Positions 8,169 to 14,801 of a stretch of DNA of 64,000 nt are shown here, piece after piece. Made by a program: the position numbers and the translations under genes. The stretch is from NCBI GenBank assembly GCA_023399155.1, contig JAEWQP010000012.1:1-64000 (forward strand), read 5' to 3'. This stretch comes from Verrucomicrobiota bacterium (GTDB taxonomy: Bacteria; Verrucomicrobiota; Verrucomicrobiia; Opitutales; Opitutaceae). A model generated the notes under the pieces. It saw only the letters and a list, made by a program, of their open reading frames with translations, ran no database searches and was not told the origin of the DNA. Within the stretch, counting starts at the first letter, position 1. Every line of letters begins with the position of its first letter.

Positions 8169-8414
8169 ATGCACTGGCCGATCGAGATCGTCCTTTATCT
8201 GTTCCTCATCGCCTCGGCGGTGATCGCGCTGGAAGTGCGCAATCTTCTCGCGGCCGCGATCACCACCTCGGTGTTCAGCTTCGTCGTCGCCGTGCTCTTC
8301 ATCTCGATGGGGGCGGTCGACGTGGGATTCACCGAGGCCGTCGTGGGCGCCGGCATAGTCGGTGTGTTCTTCGTCGTGCTCATCCTTCGAACAACCCGGA
8401 AGACCGCCGACTGA
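8169..8414 (+). CDS. MbhD-like subunit (DUF4040), equivalent to part of the MrpA C-terminus
   Basis: An 81-residue protein with three membrane helices. The middle AVDVGFTEAVVGAGIVGVFF corresponds to APDLALTQILIEAATLILIL in the C-terminal region of the full MrpA encoded at 14802, so this is a stand-alone version of that domain. In archaeal Mbh the same domain is the separate subunit MbhD. Here it is likewise its own gene, between G and an MbhE-like gene. The acidic residue in the second helix (GFTEA) is kept, consistent with a role in the lateral cation path. The start ATG is at 8169 and its stop overlaps the next start. Confidence 0.85.
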   Translation: MHWPIEIVLYLFLIASAVIALEVRNLLAAAITTSVFSFVVAVLFISMGAVDVGFTEAVVGAGIVGVFFVVLILRTTRKTAD

Positions 8415-8716
8415 TGACACGCGTGCTTCATTTCCTGCTGCTCGTCGCCTTCCTGGGGGTGATGATCTATGCCTCGCTTCATCTTCCGGCGCTGGGCGAC
8501 CCGGAGGCGCCGATGCACCGCGAACTCAGCCTCGCCGGCACGCCGGTGGCGGGCACCTACTACATCCGGCACGCCTATCGCGATGCCGGGACCGTCAACA
8601 TGGTCACTGTGGTGCTCGCCGACTACCGTGGCTTCGACACGCTCGGGGAAACGATCGTGGTCTTCGCAGCCGGCATCGCGTGCCTGCTGCTGCTCAGAAA
8701 GGCGCGTGCCAGATGA
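8414..8716 (+). CDS. MbhE-like subunit
   Basis: A 100-residue protein with an N-terminal and a C-terminal membrane helix around a periplasmic loop. It holds NMVTVVLADYRGFDTLGE, the MbhE signature. The same motif appears as NTILVDFRGFDTLLE inside MrpA at 14802, which supports homology to that part of MrpA. Start and stop both overlap neighbours (ATGA at 8414 and 8713). Together with the preceding gene and mrpB it supplies, as three separate proteins, what the second operon encodes as the MrpA tail. Confidence 0.83.
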   Translation: MTRVLHFLLLVAFLGVMIYASLHLPALGDPEAPMHRELSLAGTPVAGTYYIRHAYRDAGTVNMVTVVLADYRGFDTLGETIVVFAAGIACLLLLRKARAR

Positions 8717-9156
8717 CAACCGCGCATGGAGTCAGTCCGATCGTCCGCGTGGCGTGCCGTTCGGTGGCGCAAGTCATCCAGGTCTTCGCCATCTACGTGA
8801 TCTTCCACGGACACTACAGTCCAGGTGGCGGATTCCAGGGTGGGGCGTTGCTCGCCGCCGCAGTCATCCTGCTGCGCATCTCAGACGGGACGGAAGGCAG
8901 CCGCGTGGAGTTTCCTCCGGCGCTGGCCCTGCCGCTCGGCGCCATCGGCGTCCTGTTGTTCGCCGGAGTCGGGCTCGTGGATCTCGTTGCGGGTGGCAAC
9001 TTCCTCCAGTACGAGTACACGCCGCTTCCGGGCATGACACCGGCACAGACTCACTATTGGGGCATCCTCATCGTCGAGGTCGGCGTGGGCCTCGCGGTCA
9101 TGTCGATCCTCGTCGCCATCTTTGACCGGCTCATCGACCGCAGTGACCATGATTGA
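8713..9156 (+). CDS. mrpB: Mrp/Mbh-type antiporter subunit B (MbhF-like)
   Basis: A 147-residue protein with four membrane helices and the MrpB landmark YVIFHGHYSPGGGFQGGALL. The H-x-x-P-G-G-G-F-Q/x-G motif is shared by MnhB/MrpB and by the fused B domain of MrpA at 14802 (GHNLPGGGFIAG). MrpB takes part in the Na+ path of the complex. Its end overlaps mrpC by eight bases. Confidence 0.88.
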   Translation: MTTAHGVSPIVRVACRSVAQVIQVFAIYVIFHGHYSPGGGFQGGALLAAAVILLRISDGTEGSRVEFPPALALPLGAIGVLLFAGVGLVDLVAGGNFLQYEYTPLPGMTPAQTHYWGILIVEVGVGLAVMSILVAIFDRLIDRSDHD

Positions 9157-9523
9157 AGTCATCGAGGGATATTACGCCTACTGGTTGTGCTTCCTGGTGC
9201 TCACGCTCGGGCTCTACGGCATGCTGATGAAGCGCAACCTCGTGAAGAAAGTGATCGGACTCTCGATCTTCCAGACAGCGATCATCCTCTTCTTCATCAT
9301 CGCGGCATACAGGGATGACGCCACGGTGCCCGTGGTCGAGCCACGCATCGCGGAGGGGGCGGTTGCCACAACCTACATCAATCCGCTTCCGCACACCCTC
9401 ATGCTCACGGCCATCGTCGTCGGTGTGGCCACGCTGGGTGTGGCATTCGCGCTGATGATCCGCATCTACGAGGGATTCGGCACGCTGGATGAGCCGCAGT
9501 TGCGCGAAAGGATGAAACAATGA
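9149..9523 (+). CDS. mrpC: Mrp/Mbh-type antiporter subunit C (MbhG-like, NuoK homologue)
   Basis: A 124-residue protein with three membrane helices, homologous to NuoK. Visible features are GLYGMLMKRNLVKKVIGLSI and, in the last helix, NPLPHTLMLTAIVVGVATLG, the MrpC/NuoK pattern DPLPQALVLTAIVI. The ATG at 9149 is inside mrpB and gives the normal length; an ATG at 9122 would add nine hydrophilic residues. The next gene starts at the overlapping ATGA. Confidence 0.88.
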   Translation: MIEVIEGYYAYWLCFLVLTLGLYGMLMKRNLVKKVIGLSIFQTAIILFFIIAAYRDDATVPVVEPRIAEGAVATTYINPLPHTLMLTAIVVGVATLGVAFALMIRIYEGFGTLDEPQLRERMKQ

Positions 9524-11004
9524 TCGCAGGACATCTTCCGATCCTGCCGGTCCTGGTCTTCTTCCTTGCGGCGCTCCTGATGCCCTTGGTGCAACGGCTC
9601 GGACCGCGCTGGCCCTGGCTGGTGGCCGTAGTGGCGTCGCTCGCGGCCTGTGCGCTCGGCATCGGAGGCCTTGTCGCGGTGCAGGAGGTCGAGGCCATCC
9701 GGTATGCGGTCGGTGGCTGGAAGCCCCCGGTTGGCATCGAGCTGGTCCTCGACCCGCTCTCGGCCTTCGTCACCACGGTGCTCGGACTCGTTGCGGCGGT
9801 GGTGCTGCTCCACTCGCGTGGGCCGGTGTCGCACGACCTGCCGCGGCGCGGCATGCATTTCTACGCCGCCGCGATGCTCCTGCTGGGCGGGTTTTGCGGC
9901 ATGGTGCTGACCGGCGACCTGTTCAATCTCTACGTGTTCCTCGAGATTAGTGCGCTCGCTGGTTATGCGCTCCTCGGCGCCGGAAGCCCGCGCGCGGCGG
10001 CCGCGACGTTTCGCTACCTGATCCTCGGCACGCTCGGGGCCTCGCTGTACCTGATCGGCCTCGGCTTTCTCTTCATTGAGACCGGCTCGCTTAACATGGC
10101 CGACGTGGCGGCGATTTTGGATGTGAGCGGGCTGGGGCGACTCAGCACAATGGCGCTCGTGTTCATGGTGGTCGGCGTGGGGATCAAGATGGCGCTGCTG
10201 CCCCTGCATCAATGGCTGCCTGACGTCTATTCCGCTGCACCGGCGTCGAGCACGGCCCTCGTCGCGCCGATCGGCACGAAGGTCGCGGCCTACGTGCTCA
10301 TCCGTCTGCTCTACGATGTATTTCCAGCTGGTCCAGTGCTGGCGCATTTGCGCGCGCTCGACATCGTGGCGTGGATGGGCGCCGCGGGCATCCTCTGGGG
10401 ATCGTTCATGGCGATCCCGCAGCGCGATCTGAAGCGCATGCTTGCCTACAGCAGCGTGGCGCAAATCGGCTACATCGCGCTCGGCATCGGTCTGGGCACC
10501 GCCTACGGGCTGATGGGGGCCGTGCTACACATCCTCAACCATGCGTGCATGAAGGCGTGCCTGTTCCTCGTCTCCGCCAATCTCGAGCAGCGCGGGCGGG
10601 GCACCGACATCACCGGCTTCGATGCGTCGCTGCGGCGCGACATGCCGGCGACTTCAGCCGCCTTCGTGCTCGCGGCGCTCTCCATGATCGGCCTGCCGCC
10701 GACGGCAGGATTTTTCAGCAAATGGTATCTGCTGCTCGGCAGCTGGGACCAGGGGAGCTGGATCTTCATCGGCGTGATCGTCCTCAGCAGCCTGCTCAAC
10801 GCGGTCTACTTCTTCCGCATCATCGAGAAGATGTATCTGGGTGGTGGCGACGCCCCGGCACGTCCCGAAACGTCGCCGATGGGCGCCGGCGCGCTGCTCA
10901 CCGGCCCCGTCGTCCTGCTCGCGCTGGCGCTACTCGCGCTCGGCCTCGGAAACGCCTTCATCGTCACCCGGCTGATCCAGCCGATGCTTCCCTCGGTGTA
11001 TTGA
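9520..11004 (+). CDS. mrpD: Mrp/Mbh-type antiporter subunit D, copy D1 (MbhH-like)
   Basis: A 494-residue protein of the NuoL/M/N and MrpA/D family with about 14 helices. Key charged residues are present: Glu142 in YVFLEISALAGYAL (TM5), Lys223 in IKMALLPLHQWLP (TM7), Lys254 in TKVAAY (TM8) and a Lys in GFFSKWYLLLG (TM12). It is therefore expected to be a working proton-translocating half-channel. It is the eighth gene of the cluster, in the position of MbhH. The next start follows eight bases after the stop. Confidence 0.9.
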   Translation: MIAGHLPILPVLVFFLAALLMPLVQRLGPRWPWLVAVVASLAACALGIGGLVAVQEVEAIRYAVGGWKPPVGIELVLDPLSAFVTTVLGLVAAVVLLHSRGPVSHDLPRRGMHFYAAAMLLLGGFCGMVLTGDLFNLYVFLEISALAGYALLGAGSPRAAAATFRYLILGTLGASLYLIGLGFLFIETGSLNMADVAAILDVSGLGRLSTMALVFMVVGVGIKMALLPLHQWLPDVYSAAPASSTALVAPIGTKVAAYVLIRLLYDVFPAGPVLAHLRALDIVAWMGAAGILWGSFMAIPQRDLKRMLAYSSVAQIGYIALGIGLGTAYGLMGAVLHILNHACMKACLFLVSANLEQRGRGTDITGFDASLRRDMPATSAAFVLAALSMIGLPPTAGFFSKWYLLLGSWDQGSWIFIGVIVLSSLLNAVYFFRIIEKMYLGGGDAPARPETSPMGAGALLTGPVVLLALALLALGLGNAFIVTRLIQPMLPSVY

Positions 11005-11012
11005 TCCGGTCC

Positions 11013-12572
11013 ATGACACCGCACGTCACCGCATCACTCGCGCCGCTGTTTGCCATCCTTGTGTCGATGGCCGCGATCCCGGCCATCCTCCTGAGCTCGC
11101 GCCGGCCGAACGTCCGCGAGGCCTGCACGCTGCTCGCCGGCGCGGCCAAGTTCGCGTTTGTGCTTTCGCTCGTGCCCGGCGCGTTGCGCGGGGAGACGGC
11201 GGCGATCCAGCTCCTCGAACTCGCCCCGGGGGTGTCGCTCTCGCTCGCGGCCGATCCATTCGGCGTGATTTTCGGTCTCGTGGCCTCAGGCCTGTGGATC
11301 GTCACCTCAATCTACTCGATCGGCTACATGCGCGGCAACGGCGAGAAGAAGCAGACGCGCTACTTTGCCAGTTTCGCGCTCAGTCTCTCCGCCACCCTCG
11401 GGGTCGCCTTTGCAGGCAACCTGCTCACGTTCCTGCTCTTCTACGAACTGCTCACGCTCGCGACGTATCCACTGGTCGTACACAAGGAGTCTCCGGAGGC
11501 GGTGCGCGCCGGCCGCATGTACCTGGCCTACGCACTCAGTGCCGGTCTGGTCTTCATGGTCGCCTCGGGCTGGGTCTGGATGCGCACCGGTTCGATGGAC
11601 TTCGCGGCCGGCGGTTCGCTCGATGCCGGCGCCTTCTCCGCGGGCGAGCTGAAGTTCCTCTTTGTCTGCTTCATGGCTGCCGTGGGCGTGAAGGCGGGGG
11701 TGATGCCGATGCACAGCTGGCTGCCCGCGGCCATGGTGGCGCCCACGCCGGTGAGCGCGCTCCTGCACGCTGTCGCGGTGGTCAAGTCCGGCGTCTTCGG
11801 TGTGCTGCGCGTGGCCGGGTTTGTCTTCGGACCGGACACGATGAACGCGCACGGGCTCGACGTGCTGCTGGCCTTTTTCGCCGGCGCCACCGTCCTGCTT
11901 GCCTCGCTGATTGCCATGCGGCAGGACAACCTCAAGCGACGCCTCGCGTATTCAACGGTCGGGCACCTTTCCTACATCGTGCTCGGTGCCGCCCTCGTCA
12001 CGCCGGCCGCGCTGCAGGGCGCGGTCATGCATCTCACCACGCACGCCGTGATGAAGATCACGCTCTTTTTCTGCGCCGGCGCGATCTACGTGCACACGCA
12101 TCGCACCGAGGTCTCCCAGCTTGATGGCCTGGGCCGCAAGATGCCGTGGACGTTCGGCGCGTTTGCCATCGCGGCGCTGGGACTCGCCGGTATTCCGCCG
12201 GTCAACGGATTTGTCAGCAAGTGGTGGCTCTGCCTCGGCACGCTCGAGGCCGGCCAGTTGCTTGCGCTGGGCGTGTTTGTCGTCAGCGGGCTGCTCAACG
12301 CCGGCTATCTCATCCCCATCGTTGTTCGCGCCTTTCTGCGCGAACCGAAACATGCTGGTGCGGCGAGTGACCACGCTGGCCACGACGAGCACCGGGAGCA
12401 CGAACCGCGGGGTGAGGCATCGCCGTGGATGGTGGTGCCCCTTTGTTTCACCGCGGCGCTCGCACTCGTCTTCGGAATATTTCCGGATTTCCCGCTTCCG
12501 TTTTTCGAACTCGCCACCCGCGTCGTCGAAGGGATCACTGCCGGCGCAACCACGGAGATCGCAGGACAATGA
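11013..12572 (+). CDS. NuoL/M-like antiporter subunit, copy D2
   Basis: A 519-residue paralogue of D1 with about 14 helices. Glu145 (LLFYELLTLA), Lys227 (VKAGVMPMHSWLP) and Lys258 (AVAVVKSG, within a PTPVSALLHA context) are intact, as is the TM12 Lys in GFVSKWWLCLG. The PTPVSALLHA segment is closer to NuoL/MrpA-type subunits than to MrpD, so this may be the functional stand-in for the MrpA N-terminal domain. A His-rich loop lies near residues 455-475 (HAGHDEHREHE). The stop overlaps an ATG (ATGA) that opens only a doubtful 60-codon frame; see the next entry. Confidence 0.87.
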   Translation: MTPHVTASLAPLFAILVSMAAIPAILLSSRRPNVREACTLLAGAAKFAFVLSLVPGALRGETAAIQLLELAPGVSLSLAADPFGVIFGLVASGLWIVTSIYSIGYMRGNGEKKQTRYFASFALSLSATLGVAFAGNLLTFLLFYELLTLATYPLVVHKESPEAVRAGRMYLAYALSAGLVFMVASGWVWMRTGSMDFAAGGSLDAGAFSAGELKFLFVCFMAAVGVKAGVMPMHSWLPAAMVAPTPVSALLHAVAVVKSGVFGVLRVAGFVFGPDTMNAHGLDVLLAFFAGATVLLASLIAMRQDNLKRRLAYSTVGHLSYIVLGAALVTPAALQGAVMHLTTHAVMKITLFFCAGAIYVHTHRTEVSQLDGLGRKMPWTFGAFAIAALGLAGIPPVNGFVSKWWLCLGTLEAGQLLALGVFVVSGLLNAGYLIPIVVRAFLREPKHAGAASDHAGHDEHREHEPRGEASPWMVVPLCFTAALALVFGIFPDFPLPFFELATRVVEGITAGATTEIAGQ

Positions 12573-12753
12573 ATCAGGGATCCTCAGGCCAGGCCGGGCG
12601 TCCGACAACAGCCAGGCCTCATGCGATGCTCGCAACTCCGTTTGCTCCACGGCGAGCGGGTCCATCCCGCGGTGGCTTGCGGAGTCGCGTGAAGCGTTCC
12701 GCTCCGCAGCGAAGCGGGTCGCAGCGAGCCGTGGTGCATCCGAGCCCGTGAAA
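12573..12753. other. Unusual 180-bp spacer inside the cluster
   Basis: This is the only sizeable gap in an operon whose other genes overlap or lie within eight bases. The D2 stop overlaps an ATG at 12569, which opens a 60-codon frame of low-complexity Arg/Ser/Pro composition ending at 12751. It does not look like a real protein. The stretch may be inserted sequence that displaced the original coupled start of the next gene. Confidence 0.4.
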
Positions 12754-12978
12754 ATGAAACCGATTCACTGGATCCTGCTGGGCCTGCTCAACGCGGCGAC
12801 GCTCGTTCTCCATTATCTGGGGCCGGAGCACCCGCATCCCCAAGCGTGGGATGCCGTGCCGCTGTTCTACGCGTTCTATGGGTTCACCGGGTGCATCGTG
12901 ATCATCGTCGTGTCAAAAGCCCTGGGAAAGGCGGCGCTGCAGAAGCCCGAGGATTATTACGATGACGACGTTCGCTGA
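12754..12978 (+). CDS. Two-helix membrane protein X of the Mrp/Mbh-like cluster
   Basis: A 74-residue protein with one helix at residues 3-20 (IHWILLGLLNAATLVLHYLG) and a second around 37-53 (FYGFTGCIVIIVVSKALG), ending in an acidic tail. It is placed between two large antiporter subunits and overlaps D3 by 17 bases, so it is very likely a complex member. The Mbh operon likewise has a small two-helix protein (MbhI) after MbhH, but I cannot show homology. A GTG two codons upstream is an alternative start. Confidence 0.7.
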   Translation: MKPIHWILLGLLNAATLVLHYLGPEHPHPQAWDAVPLFYAFYGFTGCIVIIVVSKALGKAALQKPEDYYDDDVR

Positions 12979-14680
12979 ACTTCCGCCGGCTCTCGTGCTG
13001 CTCGCGGCCGCGTTGCTGTTGCCGGCGCTCCCAGCCGTCATGCGCTCCATGCTCACCGTGCTCGCGCCCGCTGCGGGACTGGCGATTGTGCTTGGGCTGG
13101 CCGATGGGACGGCGTGGCAGGTGGACTTCGCAGGCTTCGACCTGGTGCTCCTGCACGTCGACCGGCTCAACGTCGTCTTTGGCTCGATCTTTCTGCTCAT
13201 CGGCGCGATTGCCGGCATCTATGCCTGGCACGTGCGCGACCTTGGCCAGCAGATGGCCGCGCTCGGCTACGGCGCTGGCGCGCTCGGGGTGACTTTTGCC
13301 GGCGACTTTCTCACGCTCTTGCTTTTCTGGGAGATCATGGCGGTGGCATCAGCGTGGCTCGTCTTCGCGCGGCGTCGCCCCGAATCGACCCGCGCGGGGG
13401 TCCGCTATCTGATGGTGCACTTTGCCGGTGGTTCGGTGCTCCTTGCGGGCATTGCCGTGCACTTCGCGCAGACCGGCTCCCTGCTGCTCGCGCCACTGGA
13501 TGGAGGGTTGGCCGGCTGGCTCGTGCTCACCGGCGTGGCCGTTAACGTCGCGCTCCCGCCGTTGCATGCGTGGCTGCCCGATGCGTATCCGCAGGCCACC
13601 GTCACGGGCGCGATCTACATGAGCGCGCTCACGACCAAGTCGGCCGTGCTCGTACTGATGAAGCTGTTCGCCGGCTGGGACGTGCTGCTCTACGGCGGCG
13701 TCGCCATGGCGCTCTACGGCGTGGTCTATGCGGTGCTCGCCAATGACATCCGGCAGATTCTCGCCTACCATATCATCAGCCAGGTGGGTTACATGGTGGC
13801 GGGCGTGGGCATGGGTACTGCGCTGTCGCTCAACGGATCGGCTGCCCACGCCTTCAGCCATATCCTCTACAAGGCGCTGCTCTTCATGGGTGCCGGCGCA
13901 GTCATCCAGGCAACGGGTCTGAGCAGGTTGACTGAACTCGGGGGGCTTGGCCGGCGGATGCGCGTGGTGCTCTGGCTCTTCATGGTCGGCGCGTTCTCCA
14001 TCTCCGGTTTCCCGCTGTTCAACGGCTTCGTGAGCAAGTCCATCATCGTCTCCGCGGCCGGGGAGTCGCACCACCTGGCCGTGATGCTCCTGCTCATGCT
14101 CGCGTCGGTCGGCACCTTTCTGCACACGGGATTGAAGATCCCGGTCTTCACCTTCTGGGGTCCGGATCGTGGGATCGAGCCGCGCGCGATCCCGCGCAAC
14201 ATGTACGTGGCGATGGGAATCGTCGCCGCGCTCTGCATGTTCTATGGCGTGTATCCGAAACCGCTTTACGACATGCTCCCGCATGCCATGGACTACCACC
14301 CCTACACGGGCTACCACCTGATCGAGTCGGTGCAGCTGCTCTCCTGCACGTTCATCGGTTTCTGGGTGCTGCGCGGAAAGCTCGCCGGCGAGCCCTTCAT
14401 CGCCCTCGACACCGATTGGGTCTATCGGCGGGGCGCGCCGTGGGCCACGCGGCTCATCGTCGTGCCGGTCAACGCGATGTTCGATGCCGGTGTGCGCCTG
14501 CGCGGATTCGTGGTGCAGGCTGTGCAGGCGGCTTTTGTCAACCCGCGCGCCTGGTTCAACCCGGGTGGGGACCTGCGGACCCCGTTCGACCCGGAACGTG
14601 AACGAGGGCCTCTCGGGGCCGCCATCGCCTTCCTGCTGCTGTTCCTTGTCGCGTTCGTCGTCTCGGTTGTGACGACCTGA
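12962..14680 (+). CDS. NuoL/M-like antiporter subunit, copy D3, with altered TM7 lysine
   Basis: A 572-residue third paralogue. Glu124 in LLFWEIMAVASAW (TM5), Lys226 in SALTTKSAVLVL (TM8) and the TM12 Lys in GFVSKSIIVS are present. At the TM7 position where D1, D2, MrpA and MrpD of this window have Lys five residues before P-L/M/F-H-x-W-L-P, D3 has Asn195 (VNVALPPLHAWLP). TM7 Lys is one of the key proton-path residues in this family, so D3 may be structural or work differently. The C-terminus carries an extra 100 residues with an amphipathic stretch and a final membrane helix, recalling the lateral helix of NuoL. Last gene of the cluster. Confidence 0.87.
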   Translation: MTTFAELPPALVLLAAALLLPALPAVMRSMLTVLAPAAGLAIVLGLADGTAWQVDFAGFDLVLLHVDRLNVVFGSIFLLIGAIAGIYAWHVRDLGQQMAALGYGAGALGVTFAGDFLTLLLFWEIMAVASAWLVFARRRPESTRAGVRYLMVHFAGGSVLLAGIAVHFAQTGSLLLAPLDGGLAGWLVLTGVAVNVALPPLHAWLPDAYPQATVTGAIYMSALTTKSAVLVLMKLFAGWDVLLYGGVAMALYGVVYAVLANDIRQILAYHIISQVGYMVAGVGMGTALSLNGSAAHAFSHILYKALLFMGAGAVIQATGLSRLTELGGLGRRMRVVLWLFMVGAFSISGFPLFNGFVSKSIIVSAAGESHHLAVMLLLMLASVGTFLHTGLKIPVFTFWGPDRGIEPRAIPRNMYVAMGIVAALCMFYGVYPKPLYDMLPHAMDYHPYTGYHLIESVQLLSCTFIGFWVLRGKLAGEPFIALDTDWVYRRGAPWATRLIVVPVNAMFDAGVRLRGFVVQAVQAAFVNPRAWFNPGGDLRTPFDPERERGPLGAAIAFLLLFLVAFVVSVVTT

Positions 14681-14751
14681 TTCGCGATCCCGCGCGTCAG
14701 GTGGTGCTTGTGATGCAGCATCGTGGATGCGTGAATATCGGCGCGCCTGCA

Positions 14752-14778
14752 TTGACTTGGGTTGCTCATGCATAGGGT
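14752..14778 (+). promoter_or_regulatory. Candidate promoter of the mrpA(B)CDEFG operon
   Basis: TTGACT at 14752-14757 and TAGGGT at 14773-14778 are separated by 15 bp, shorter than the usual 17, and lie 24 bp before the mrpA ATG. The assignment rests on consensus likeness and position only. Confidence 0.3.
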
Positions 14779-14801
14779 AGGCGCGTCTCTATCCCGCCGA
14801 C

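Noticed and set aside
12569..12751. A 60-codon frame starting at the D2 stop
   Set aside because: Low-complexity Arg/Ser/Pro sequence without a membrane segment; treated as spacer.
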